A stretch of 41,416 bases of DNA from Chromera velia. Lineage: Eukaryota; Sar; Chromeraceae. Of the stretch, positions 1 through 12,480 are shown piece by piece. The stretch is from positions 1-41,416 of the forward strand of contig JAHBMJ010000750.1 in the NCBI GenBank assembly GCA_018398765.1, written 5' to 3'. Under the pieces are notes generated by a model. It searched no databases, had not been told where the DNA came from, and saw only the letters and a list, made by a program, of their open reading frames with translations. The stretch's first letter is position 1. Every line of letters starts with the position of its first letter. Position numbers and translations under genes: made by a program.

Positions 1-7
1 GGTTTTC

Positions 8-123
8 TGTGAAGGAAAACTCGATCCCCTTTGGGGTTCAGATCAGCTTTTCCTCCCTTCATGCTTCAGAATCCCCCTCCTCGCTTCTGTCCTTCTCTTC
101 TGCCGACTTCCTTCTCACCGCCG

Positions 124-159
<36 letters not shown>

Positions 160-1294
160 TAGAGAGAGAGAGAGACACACACGTACTTACTTACACTTAC
201 ACTTACACGCATGGACGGACGGGAGAGGGAATGTGAAAGATGGAGAGCGCCAGAGAGATGGAGAGATACAGAAAGAAGCAGGAGCGCAAACTGACTGACA
301 CGTGGAGGAAAAGGAAGCAGAGAGCCCAGCAGAAGGGCCCACGACGACGACCGGACCCAAAGCCTGACAACACAAGTTCAGGCCAGCACAAGGAATGCCG
401 CCGGCCGGAGAGGAAGGGCGAGAAAAGTCCCCAACAACCACTCAGAAGCCGCGATGTACGTCTCCCTCCTCCATTCTGTCCCTGCAACCGTGCAGAAAAA
501 GAAAGGGCGGCAGGGACAAGGGAAGAGAGCAACAAAAAGGCGCAAATGAATTAATGCAAATGATAAACAATTCAGCAGAAGGAAACGATTCTCTTCTTCT
601 ATTGCGTCCTAGTGATGTCCACCGGCTATCCGGCTTGATTTCTTTCCTTCGACAAAGGGGAATGAGTGCATGGGTTGGGAGGAACAGCACACAAGTAAAA
701 GCAACACCAGTCCGTTCGTCAGTCACGCCTCTAGCCCTTCCTCTCTCTCTTTCTGCTACTTCCTTTCTGTCTTTCCCTCCCTCCTGTTTTCTTCTTTCCT
801 TCCTTTATTCCTATTTTCTTCTTTCCTTTTTTCCTTCCATTCTTTGCTTCCTTCCTTCCCTTCGTTCCTTTCTCTTTCTTTCTTTCTTTCTTTCCTTCCT
901 TCCTTCCTTCCTTCTTCTTCGTTCGTTCATTTTTTTCTTTCTTTCCTTGTTTGTCTTACTTGCGTTCACTTGTCGGCTTTCTTTTTTCTTCTTCTTCTTC
1001 TTCTCTTTGTTTTCCGTTAACTTTTCATCTCTGGGAACGAAGCAAGAAAGCTGGAAAGCTGTTAATCTGAACCTGAAGATATCAAGGGAACTACACCCCA
1101 AGCATCTTCACCATTCACCGCTTCATCTCTCGCATGAAACCGCACCACCACTCCCCAGACCCACAGATGTGACTACACACAAAAGGGGGCAGGGGCGCGA
1201 CGGAGACACTCTCGAGCGATCGAAGGACAGACGTGACGGCCACGGGAGAGTACTTGTCAACAGCATAAACTCTCAGAGACAACCCGCAGTTTCC
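8..1294. repeat. satellite unit 1 (1287 bp)
   Basis: The CA tract ends in a GAGA run (about 122-176). The unit lacks the 36-bp insertion found in units 3 to 6, and it carries the pyrimidine tract at about 740-1010. Confidence 0.9.
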
Positions 1295-2569
1295 TGTGAA
1301 GGAAAACTCGATCCCCTTTGGGGTTCAGATCAGCTTTTCCTCCCTTCATGCTTCAGAATCCCCCTCCTCGCTTCTGTCCTTCTCTTCTGCCGACTTCCTT
1401 CTCACCGCCGTCCACACATACACACACACACAGAGAGAGAGAGAGACACACACACACACGTACTTACTTACACTTACACTTACACGCACGGATGGACGGG
1501 AGACGGAATGTGAAAGATGGAGAGCGCCAGAGAGATGGAGAGATACAGAAAGAAGCAGGAGCGCAAACTGACTGACTCGCGGAGGAAAAGGAAGCAGAGA
1601 GCCCAGCAGAAGGGCCCACGGCGACGACCGGACCCAAAGCCTGACAAGACAAGTTCAGGCCCGCACAAAGAATGCCGCCGGCCGGAGAGGAAGGGCGAGA
1701 AAAGTCCCCAACAACCACTCAGAAGCCGCGATGCACGTCTCCCTCCTCCATTCTGTCCCTGCAACCGTGCAGAAAAAGAAAGGGCAGCAGGGACAAGGGA
1801 AGAGAGCAACAAAAAGGCGCAAATGAATCAATGTAAATGATGAACAATTCAGCAGAAGGAAACGATTCTCTTCTTTTATTGCGTCCTAGTGATGTCCACC
1901 GGCTATCCGGCCTGATTTCTTTCCTTCGTCAAAGGGGAATGAGTGCATGGGTTGGGAGGAACAGCACACAAGTAAAAGCAACACCAGTCCGTACGTCAGT
2001 CACGCCTCTAGCCCTTCCTCTCTCTCTTTCTGCTACTTCCTTTCTGTCTTTCCCTCCCTCCTGTTTTCTTCTTTCCTTTCTTCATTCCTATTTTCTTTTT
2101 CCCTTTTTTCCTTCCATTCTTTGCTTCCTTCCTTCCCTTTGTTCCTTTCTCTTTCTTTCTTTCTTTCTTTCCTTCCTTCCTTCCTTCCTTCCTTCTTCTT
2201 CGTTCGTTCGTTTTTTTCTTTCTTTCCTTGTTTGTCTTACTTGCGTTCACTGGTCGGCTTTCTTTTTTTTTCTTCTTCTCTTTGTTTTCCGTTAACTCTT
2301 CATCTCTAGGAACGAAGCAAGAAAGCTGGAAAGCTGTGAATCTGAACCTGAAGACATCAAGGGAACTACACCCCAAGCGTCTTCACCATTCACCGCTTCA
2401 TCTCTCGCACGAAACCGCACCACCGCTCCCCAGACCCACAGATGTGACTACACACAAAAGGGGGCAGGGGCGTGATGGAGACACTCTCGAGCGATCGAAA
2501 GACAGACGTGACGGCCACGGGAGAGTACTTGTCCACAGCGTAAACTCTCAGAGACAACCCGCGGTTTCC
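1295..2569. repeat. satellite unit 2 (1275 bp)
   Basis: It has a short CA tract with a GAGA tail, lacks the 36-bp insertion, and is the shortest full unit. Confidence 0.9.
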
Positions 2570-3898
2570 TGTGAAGGAAAAATCGATCCACTTTGGGGTT
2601 CGGATCAGCTTTTCCTGCCTTTGGGCTTCAGAATCCCCCTCCTCGCTTCTGTCCTTCTCTTCTGCCGACTTCTTTCTCACCGCCGTCCACACACACACAC
2701 ACACATACACACACACAAACACAAACACAAACGTACTTACTTACTTATACTTACACTTACACGCGCGGGCGGACGGGAGAAGGAATGTGAAAGATGGAGA
2801 GCGCCAGAGAGATGGAGAGATACAGAAAGAAGCAGGAGCGCAAACTGACTGACACGCAGAGGAAAAGGAAGCAGAGAGCCCAGCAGAAGGGCCCACGACG
2901 ACGACCGGACCCAAAGCTTGACAACACAAGTTCAGGCCAGCACAAGGAATGCCGCCGGCCGGAGAGGAAGGGCGAAAAAAGTCCCCAACAACCATTCAGA
3001 AGTCGCGATGCACGTCTCTCTCCTCCATTCTGTCCCTGCAACCGTGCAGAAAAAGAAAGGGCAGCAGGGACAAGGGAAGAGAGCAACAAAAAGGCGCAAA
3101 TGAATCAATGCAAATGATGAACAATTCAGCAGAAGGAAACGAAACTTGAAGTCTCAGGACGAGTCAATCAAAACAAAATTCTCTTCTTCTATTACGTCCT
3201 AGTGATGTCCACCGGCTATCCGGCCTGATTTCTTTCCTTCGTCAAAGGGGAATGAGTGCATGGGTTGGGAGGAACAGCACACAAGCAAAAGCAACACCAG
3301 TCCGTACGTCAGTCACGCCTCTAGCCCTTCCTCTCTCTCTTTCTGCTACTTCCTTTCTGTCTTTCCCTCCCTCCTGTTTTCTTCTTTCCTTTCTTCATTC
3401 CTATTTTCTTTTTCCCTTTTTTCCTTCCATTCTTTGCTTCCTTCCTTCCCTTCGTTCCTTTCTCTTTCTTTCTTTCTTTCTTTCTTTCCTTCCTTCCTTC
3501 CTTCCTTCCTTCCTTCTTCTTCGTTCGTTCGTTTTTTTCTTTCTTTCCTTGTTTGTCTTACTTGCGTTCACTTGTCGGCTTTCTTTTTTTCTTCTTCTTC
3601 TTCTTCTCTTTGTTTTCCGTTAACTCTTCATCTCTGGGAACGAAGCAAAAAAGCTGGAAAGCTGTGAATCTGAACCTGAAGACATCAAGGGAACTACACC
3701 CCAAGCGTCTTCACCATTCACCGCTTCATCTCTCACACGAAACCGCACCACCACTCCCCAGACCCACAGATGTGACTACACACAAAAGGGGGCAAGGGCG
3801 CGATGGAGACACTCTCGAGCGATCGAAGGACAGACGTGACGGCCACGGGAGAGGTACTTGTCAACAGCGTAAACTCTCAGAGACAACCCGCGGTTTTC
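2570..3898. repeat. satellite unit 3 (1329 bp)
   Basis: The CA tract ends in AAACAC repeats instead of GAGA. This is the first unit to carry the 36-bp insertion, at about 3143-3178. Confidence 0.9.
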
Positions 3899-5189
3899 TG
3901 TGAAGGAAAAATCGATCCCCTTTGGGGTTCAGATCAGCTTTTCCTCCCTTTGTGCTTCAAAATCCCCCTCCTCACTTCTGTCCTTCTCTTCTGCCGACTT
4001 CTTTCTCACCGCCGTCCACACACACACACACACACAAACACAAACACAAACGTACTTACTTACTTACACTTACACTTACACGCACGGGCGGACGGGAGAG
4101 GGAATGTGAAAGATGGAGAGCGCCAAAGAGATGGAGAGATACAGAAAGAAGCAGGAGCGCAAACTGACTGACACGCCGAGGAAAAGGAAGCAGAGAGCCC
4201 AGCAGAAGGGCCCACGACGACGACCGGACCCAAAGCCTGACAACACAAGTTCAGGCCCGCACAAGGAATGCCGCCGGCCGGAGAGGAAGGGCGAGAAAAG
4301 TCCCCAACAACCACTCAGAAGCCGCGATGCACGTCTCCCTCCTCCATTCTGTCCCTGCAACCGTGCAGAAAAAGAAAGGGCGGCAGAGACAAGGGAAGAG
4401 AGCAACAAAAAGGCGTAAATGAATCAATGCAAATGATGAACAATTCAGCAGAAGGAAACGAAACTTGAAGTCTCAGGACGAGTCAATCAAAACAAAATTC
4501 TCTTCTTCTATTGTGTCCTAGTGATGTCCACCGGCTATCCGGCCTGATTTCTTTCCTTCGACAAAGGGGAATGAGTGGGTTGGGAGGAACAGCACACAAG
4601 CAAAAGCAACACCAGTCTGTACGTCAGTCATGCCTCTAGCCCTTCCTCTCTCTTTCTGCTACTTCTTTTCTGTCTTTCCCTCCCTCCTGTTTTCTTCTTT
4701 CCTTCCTTTATTCCTGTTTTCTTCTTCCCTTTTTTCCTTCCATTCTTTGCTTCCTTCCTTTTTCTTTCTTTCTTTCTTTCTTTCTTTCCTTCCTTCCTTC
4801 CTTCCTTCTTCTTCGTTCGTTCGTTTTTTTCTTTCTTTCCTTGTTTGTCTTACTTGCGTTCACTGGTCGGCTTTCTTTTTTCTTCTTCTTCTTCTTCTCT
4901 TTGTTTTCCGTTAACTCTTCATCTCTGGGAACGAAGCAAGAAAGCTGGAAAGCTGTGAATCTGAACCTGAAGACATCAAGGGAACTACACCCCAAGCGTC
5001 TTCACCATTCACCGCTTCATCTCTCGCACGAAACCGTACCACCACTCCCCAGACCCACAGATGTGACTACACACAAAAGGGGGCAGGGGCGCGACGGAGA
5101 CACTCTCGAGCGATCGAAGGACAGACGTGACGGCCACGGGAGAGGTACTTGTCAACAGCGTAAACTCTCAGAGACAACCCGTGGTTTCC
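3899..5189. repeat. satellite unit 4 (1291 bp)
   Basis: The CA tract has the AAACAC tail. The 36-bp insertion is at about 4462-4497. A 4-bp loss after GAATGAGTG near 4574 and a shortened pyrimidine tract account for its smaller size. Confidence 0.9.
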
Positions 5190-5306
5190 TGTGAAGGAAA
5201 ACTCGATCCCCTTTGGGGTTCAGATCAGCTTTTCCTCCCTTTGTGCTTCGGAATCCCCCTCCTCGCTTCTGTCCTTCTCTTCTGCCGACTTCTTTCTCAC
5301 CGCCGT

Positions 5307-5339
<33 letters not shown>

Positions 5340-6509
5340 GAGAGAGAGAGAGAGACACACACACGTACTTACTTACACTTACACTTACACGCACGGATGG
5401 ACGGGAGAGGGAATGTGAAAGACTGAGAGCGCCAGAGAGATGGAGAGATACAGAAAGAAGCAAGAGCGCAAACTGACTGATACGCCGAGGAAAAGGAAGC
5501 AGAGAGCCCAGCAGAAGGGCCCACGACGACGACCGGACCCAAAGCCTAAAAAGACAAGTTCAGGCCAGCACAAGGAATGCCGCCGGCCGGAGAGGAAGGG
5601 CGAGAAAAGTCCCCAACAACCACTCAGAAGTCGCGATGTACGTCTCCCTCCTCCATTCTGTCCCTGCAACCGTGCAGAAAAAGAAAGGGCGGCAGGGACA
5701 AGGGAAGAGAGCAATAAAAAGGCGCAAATGAATCAATGCAAATGATGAACAATTTAGCAGAAGGAAACGAAACTTGAAGTCTCAGGACGAGTCAATCAAA
5801 ACAAAATTCTCTTCTTCTATTGCGTCCTAGTGATGTCTACCGGCTATCTGGCCTGATTTCTTTCCTTCGTCAAAGGGGAATGAGTAGGTTGGGAGGAACA
5901 GCACACAAGTAAAAGCAACACCAGTCCGTTCGTCAGTCACGCCTCTAGCCCTTCCTCTCTCTCTTTCTGCTACTTCCTTTCTGTCTTTCCCTCCCTCCTG
6001 TTTTCTTCTTTCCTTCCTTTATTCCTATTTTCTTCTTTCCTTTTTTCCTTCCATTCTTTGCTTCCTTCCTTCCCTTCGTTCCTTTCTCTTTCTTTCTTTC
6101 CTTCCTTCCTTCCTTCCTTCCTTCCTTCTTCTTCGTTCGTTCGTTTTTTTCTTTCTTTCCTTGTTTGTCTTACTTGCGTTCACTTGTCGGCTTTCTTTTT
6201 TTTTTCTTCTTCTTTTTCTCTTTATTTTCTGTTAACTCTTCATCTCTGGAAACGAAGCAAGAAAGCTGGAAAGCTGTTAATCTGAACCTGAAGACATCAA
6301 GAGAACTACACCCCAAGCGTCTTCACCATTCACCGCTTCATCTCTCGCACGAAACCGCACCACCACTCCCCAGACCCACAGATGTGACTACACACAAAAG
6401 GGGGCAGGGGCGCGACGGAGACATTCTCGAGCGATCGAAGGACAGACGTGACGGCCACGGGAGAGTACTTGTCAACAACATAAACTCTCAGAGACAACCC
6501 GCGGTTTCC
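5190..6509. repeat. satellite unit 5 (1320 bp)
   Basis: The CA tract has the GAGA tail, as in units 1 and 2, but the unit also has the 36-bp insertion (about 5771-5806) of units 3, 4 and 6. It is a mosaic of the two variant classes. The + strand ATG of the recurrent small ORF is lost near 5422. Confidence 0.9.
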
Positions 6510-6629
6510 TGTGAAGGAAAAATCGATCCCCTTTGGGGTTCAGATCAGCTTTTCCTCCCTTCATGCTTCAGAATCCCCCTCCTCGCTTCTGTCCTTCTCT
6601 TCTGCCGACTTCCTTCTCACCGCCGTCCA

Positions 6630-6667
<38 letters not shown>

Positions 6668-7839
6668 AACACAAACGTACTTACTTACACTTACACTTAC
6701 ACTTATACGCACGGACGGACGGGAGAGGGAATGTGAAAGATGGAGAGCGCCAGAGAGATGGAGAGATACAGAAAGAAGCAGGAGCGCAAACCGACTGACT
6801 CGTGGAGGAAAAGGAAGCAGAGAGCCCAGCAGAAGGGCCCACGACGACGACCGGACCCAAAACCTGACAAGACAAGTTCAGACCCGCACAAGGAATGCCG
6901 CCGGCCGGAGAGAAAGGGCGAGAAAAGTCCCCAACAACCACTCAGAAGCCGCGATGCACGTCTCCCTCCTCCATTCTGTCCCTGCAACCGTGCAGAAAAA
7001 GAAAGGGCGGCAGGGATAAGGGAAGAGAGCAACAAAAAGACGCAAATGAATCAATGCAAATGATGAACAATTCAGCAGAAGGAAACGAAACTTGAAGTCT
7101 CAGGACGAGTCAATCAAAACAAAATTCTCTTCTTCTATTGCGTCCTAGTGATGTCCACCGGCTATCCGGCCTGATTTCTTTCCTTCGACAAAGGGGAATG
7201 AGTGCATGGGTTGGGAGGAACAGCACACAAGCAAAAGCAACACCAGTCCGTACGTCAGTCACGCCTCTAGCCCTTCCTCTCTCTCTTTCTGCTACTTCCT
7301 TTCTGTCTTTCCTTCCCTCCCGTTTTCTTCTTTCCTTTCTTCATTCCTATTTTCTTCTTCCCCTTTTTCCTTCCATTCTTTGCTTCCTTTCTTCCCTTCG
7401 TTCCTTTCTCTTTCTTTCTTTCTTTCTTTCTTTCTTTCCTTTCTTCCTTCCTTCCTTCCTTCCTTCTTCGTTCGTTCGTTTCTTTTTTTCCTTTCCTTGT
7501 TTGTCTTACTTGCGTTCACTTGTCGGCTTTCTTTTTTTTTTCTTCTTCTCTTTGTTTTCCGTTAACTCTTCATCTCTGGGAACGAAGCAAGAAAGCTGGA
7601 AATCTGTGAATCTGAACTTGAAGACATCAAGGGAACTACACCCCAAGCGTCTTCACCATTCACCGCTTCATCTCTCGCACGAAACCGCACCACCACTCCC
7701 CAGACCCACAGATGTGACTACACACAAAAGGGGGCAGGGGCGCGACGGAGACACTCTCGAGCGATCGAAAGACAGACGTGACGGCCACGGGAGAGTACTT
7801 GTCCACAGCGTAAACCCTCAGAGACAACCCGCGGTTTCC
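6510..7839. repeat. satellite unit 6 (1330 bp)
   Basis: It has the AAACAC-type tail and the 36-bp insertion at about 7089-7124. It is the longest unit. Confidence 0.9.
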
Positions 7840-8255
7840 TGTGAAGGAAAAATCGATCCCATTGCCTCCTTTTTTTCTTCCTTCTCTCCTTCCGTCCGTC
7901 CGTCCGTCCTTGCTGTCATCCCTTCTATCCTTTCCTCCCTTCTTTCCATTCTCTTTCGTTCTTTTTTTCTTTGTTTCTCTCTTTCTCTTTTTCTTTTTTC
8001 CTTTCTTTCTTTCGTTCTTTCTTTCTTTCCTAGTGATGACACACACACACACACACACATAAACACACCCTTGCTTACATAAACGGATGGACGCACGGAC
8101 GGACGGGAGAGGGAAAGATATGGAGAGGGCTAAAGAGATGGAGAGATACAGAACGAAGCAGGAGCGCAAACTGACTGACACGCAGAGGAAAAGCAGGCAG
8201 AGAGCCCAGCAGAAGGGCCCACGACGACGACCGGACCCAAAGCCGGGGAGGAAGT
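7840..8255. repeat. broken terminal satellite unit
   Basis: The first 22 bp match the other units. The sequence is then replaced by an unrelated pyrimidine tract with TCCG repeats (about 7862-8035). It rejoins unit sequence at a CA tract near 8040 and follows the unit to about 8242, where homology stops within the ORF region. This marks the right boundary of the array. Confidence 0.8.
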
Positions 8256-9106
8256 TGAGGCCCTTGACATGTCAAAAAATCGATGTCACGGTTTGTGGAT
8301 CGGACTGATTACTGAGAACGTCGTCTGTGACAGTGATCATATCAATTGTATAGACATCAACATATGCGGGATGTTATGTGATTTGTTGTTGTAGAGAATC
8401 GTTGTGCCATGATCTGACAGTCAATGACAGTCATGTCAGATCAATCGCTAATCGATCTGACATCGTTGTCGATTCGTCAGCGCTGCTGGCAGGACAACAA
8501 CAAAAAGATACAAAAAGTTCAGATGCAGGCATGGAAACCGCCGGGGCCGCGCGGGCGCGGTCGCGGGTGTAGGAGAGCGCGGCGCGGCGTCCCCCGCCCC
8601 CCGGACCCAGCGAGGCGCGGCGCCGTGCAGGCCCCATTTTCTGGAGACGCCAAATTGCCAGCCTATATACCATGCCTATGCCATGCATGCAGCCTCAGCA
8701 TGCCTCAGCTGGCTAACCAAATCTTCAGCAATGTGATGCCCTTATATATGATGCCCTTGCACATCTCTCCATCATCAAGTCAGTCATTGATCTTCAGCCC
8801 GTTTGCATATCGGGTCTCAGCTGGTTTCTCAGCAGAAAAGCGAAGTGTATATCGTTCTTTCAGATCCTCCGCAGAGTCATCGTAAGAAGTGAGCACGGAA
8901 GCAGGATAAACGCTTTCGCGCAGAAGAAGTCGCCTCTTTTAAAAACTACCCTCGGATCTGCAACAGAGTCTGGGGTGTCCCCTCTTTCTCGCAGGGAGGG
9001 AATCTGCATTCCAGGCCCTCTTTGTGTGTTTCATCTAATACTATCCATCTCCTTGGGGTGAAAAATCGACACAGTGTTTCACACTGTTTTTTCCCTCCAC
9101 GGTGAA
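8256..9106. other. spacer and probable 5' region of the FHA-FKBP gene
   Basis: No convincing coding sequence is seen. The stretch holds a short inverted repeat (8411-8442), an extremely GC-rich patch (about 8534-8640) in otherwise moderate sequence, and a CATGC-rich stretch. It should contain the promoter and 5' UTR of the gene starting at 9107. No specific promoter motif could be assigned. Confidence 0.5.
8411..8442. repeat. 9-bp inverted repeat (hairpin)
   Basis: GATCTGACA at 8411-8419 is the reverse complement of TGTCAGATC at 8434-8442, leaving a 14-nt loop that itself contains GACAGTCA-like repeats. Function is unknown. Confidence 0.6.
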
Positions 9107-11945
9107 ATGGCGTCTGTAGAGCATCCGGGCGAAGTTTCGTCCGCAAAGTCTCGGGGAGAGCTCTCTGCTTCAGAGGTTTTGTTGGGCGAAACAGCAGTGG
9201 TTATTTTGGAGGCTTTAAATACAGGAAAGAAACTTGTGCTGCCTGTTTCTGAGTTGTATCAAGGGGAAAAGACAGTTGGAAGACGACAAGACAATGATTT
9301 CATGCTCAGTGCGGAACACATTTCGTGTCTTCACTGTAAATTTCAGTGGACTGTCGACGAACGAGTGAGTGGGACAGGAGATGTGCTGAGAAACTTGGAG
9401 CTGTTGTTGATCGATGAATCGTCCAATGGGACTTTCGTGGACAACAACCGCATCCCCAAAGGCAAACCTGTTCGCCTCGGAGATGGGCAGACTGTCTCCT
9501 TCGCAAAACAGAAGTGTTTCGACGATGGTCAGTTGGGAGATGAGGGAAGGAATTCCGAACAAGATGTCTCTTTGTGTTTGTTCATCTCTTGTTCGCTGTC
9601 GTTTCTTCCTTGCAACTCCCATTCTGCGTACTTCTGTACTGTTGCGTGCGTACAGGAGGGAACTGTGACCCCATCCGAGTCCACGTCAAAGTCCAAAGAT
9701 TCGCCACGCCCCTCCCTCCCGACAACGTGAGTGAGTTCGTCGTCAACGCCCCATCCCCAATGCATCTCGGAGGCCCAGGGGGGTTCCTAGGTGCACCCTC
9801 GGCGGCATCAGCAGCAGCTTCTGGTAGTTTGGTGACTTCTACCGAACGAGGCAAGTCCCTTAGGCCTGGTGGGTTGGGAATCTTTTTTTTAATCATCCCA
9901 GAAACACTACAGTCTGACGGTGTTGGGTTTTTCTTTTCAGCCCTTCTCCTTGCGGTGAAAGGGCTCTTCATGTCGGCATTTGGTCACTACCTCTCTTCTT
10001 TTTCTGTGGATTCGCACATGCGTTCAATCGGCGGGTCATTTTTGCTTCCGCAACGCGCCTTCCTTGCCGGGCTTGCTTTTGTCAAAAGAGTGAAGTCTAG
10101 CTGACGCTGAAGGAAGTGAAGTCTAGCTGAAAGTGGAGAAGTGTCTTCGATCAGAAAGAGAAGCTGAGTCGACAAAACGTGTTTCTTTATTTTTCTTCAC
10201 CTTCGATTGATTGAAGTGGTGTCTTGGGATCCGTTTCGACCCGAAACAAATCTTCTCACTCTCTCGTTACCCTTCTCCTTGCGTTCAGAATGTTCTTTCT
10301 AGAGGCTCTTCATGGTTGCGCTGGCAAACCGTTCTCTCTTCTCCTTTTTCTGTGCATTCAGACATGCGTTCAGCGGGTTCATTTCGCATCCCCCTTTTAT
10401 CTGACTTGCCCCTCTTTCCGTCAAAGGAGCCCTCTCCATTTCTGTAAGTATGCATGATTAGTTCACTCCACTGTTGCTCTGCTTGTACTGCAGTCAACAA
10501 CAGAGAACCGACACCGCGCAAGTCGTTGAAGAAGAAACGGCAGCAAAGAGAAAGAGAAAGGTCGGCCGAAGATGTCAGGCGACTGAGAGCAGACAGAAGA
10601 ACGGCAGTGAGTGTATTAATTTTCTGGTGAATCGATCAAAATGATCCGTTTACAGTTGTTTCAGCCTTCCTAGTGAACCTTCAGCTGCCTTCTTGTGCCC
10701 ACATATCGATGAGTGGCTCCTCGGTCCATTCTTTTCTCCAGTTGCGTCGTCTTGATTGTTGCCGAGATAACATGAATGTGCATGTCCGTCTGTTCGTTTC
10801 CTGTCAGTTGCGGTCATGGAGAAGAGGCAAAGGAGCTCGGGCTTGAACAGGCTGCGTTTGAAAAGCAGATGGCAGAGAACCCAGATGACAGCCGGTTCAT
10901 CTCAAACGACCAGACTACAGAAGGACACGCACGTGGGTGGTCTCCCCCTGTTCTTCCTTCTGTGTTTCTCTTATTTAGTCTCCCTACGTCCCTCTCGCCC
11001 CCTCAGCCTTCATGCTGATCCTCATTCACGCCTTCCCGGACTTCCCTGAATTCGTCTGATCCTCAAACGACCCACCCACTCTGGGGAAAAGCCCGCAAAC
11101 TTTTTCCTGTGGATGTCCACTGATTCTGTCTTCCCTCAGCGGGACGGCTGGAAGGAACTCAAAGAGAAGAGAAGAGAAGAGAAGAGAAGAGAAGGAATTA
11201 AGGGACTTGATGCAGTGTTAGGCAAATCTGTCTCGTCTTCTCTTCTTTCCTCTGGCCCCATTTCTCTTCTTTGTCTGCCCTTTCAGTTCATATTGGCTGA
11301 AGGAGTGATGGAATGAGTGAATCAAGGGTACTGCTCCAATTCTGAACAAAATGGAAGGAAAGGCACCAAAAGCTCCGCGTGTTTTCTGCCCTCTACCTGC
11401 CTCGGATCTGCTCCCTTCTTGAATTCCTCAATTGTATGACGGAAGATGTGGAGTTCCTGCCTTTCTTTGGTTTTCTCGTTCCCCTCTTTCTCCCCTGCAA
11501 TATTCGTCTTCTGATGGATGCACACTCGCACACACGACCGTACGACTGCAGCCGTGGAGGAAGACGATGAGGAGGGCTCGGAGGAGCCTCACTCTGACAG
11601 CCTGAAGCCGGAAGAGCGAGACGATCACGAGATGGACCATCCCCTCGAGCAGCGAGAGCATGAGGAGGAGGAGACTTACGACATCTGTGGGGACGGGACT
11701 GTGATGAAGACAGTGCTCGTCAAGGGAACCGTCGCCGAGAGCCCCTCGGTCGACCAAGAAGTGACTGTGAACTATGTCGGGAGGCTGAGAGACATACAAG
11801 GTGGGCTGATCTTTGTTCCTCTTTATTCTTTAGATGCATCAGCACGGAGTCAGGCAGAAGGGAAGAACCAAACGAGCATGGACAGACACAGACACTTTGT
11901 CTCAGTTTCTGTACTTGCATTTGCTCTCCCTTGGCTCTCAGATTT

Positions 11946-12013
<68 letters not shown>

Positions 12014-12441
12014 TTTTGTGGTTGATTTCTTTGTAGAACCATGGATGAGGCAGGCACACATAGCCACTCTGGGATACGCTGCTGCTACCTTTTCGTTTTT
12101 CCCCCCTGAGATTTTTGCAGTGCTTTGCTTTGTTCCTACATGTCTGTCCCTCTTTTCCGCCTGTCTGACTGTGACTGTGACTGTGACCAGACTGACCACT
12201 TCTTTTTCCATCGGATTGTAGTGTACAGAGCGAATCAATCCTAGAAGCTTTTTGTGATGCGTGACTGCTTACGCTTCCCTTCCCTCCTCTGCAGAAGAAT
12301 TCGATCGGAACGACGGGTTCACCTTCAAACTCGGAAGCGGCGTCATTCAGGGCTGGTCTGACTGCGTGGCAACAATGAGGAGAGGTGAGTGGGCAACAGA
12401 GTCTTTCAATGGAGGGTTTATTCGGGTTGCTTATCTCTTTT

Positions 12442-12480
<39 letters not shown>

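Larger units (their letters stand above)
1..8255. repeat. tandem satellite array, unit about 1.3 kb, 6 near-complete copies plus a broken end copy
   Basis: The anchor TGTGAAGGAAAA recurs at 8, 1295, 2570, 3899, 5190, 6510 and 7840 in direct orientation, giving unit lengths of 1287, 1275, 1329, 1291, 1320 and 1330 bp. Units are nearly identical outside their microsatellites. Each unit holds, in order, a CA-rich microsatellite, a purine-rich stretch, a long TTCC/TTTC pyrimidine tract and a unique-looking stretch. Overlapping ORFs of about 107 codons (+) and 110 codons (-) recur in the units, but differences between copies change amino acids freely on both strands and one copy has lost the + strand ATG. 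I therefore regard the array as non-coding. The first unit begins at the window edge, so the array probably extends to the left. Confidence 0.95.

Noticed and set aside
187-7095. Recurrent ORFs of about 107 codons (+) and 110 codons (-) in every satellite unit
   Set aside because: Differences between units change amino acids on both strands at the same positions (for example the codons after TDT/TDS), and start codons are lost in some copies, so selection for a protein is not visible.
1-8255. CRISPR-like or rRNA-type array
   Set aside because: Units are 1.3 kb without short repeat-spacer structure, the setting is eukaryotic, and no rRNA core motifs are present.
11113-11316. Possible extra exon with DGWKELKEKRREEK between exons 4 and 5 of the FHA-FKBP gene
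   Set aside because: Its acceptor phase (0) does not fit the phase-1 junction between the flanking exons, and the sequence is a GAGAA microsatellite.
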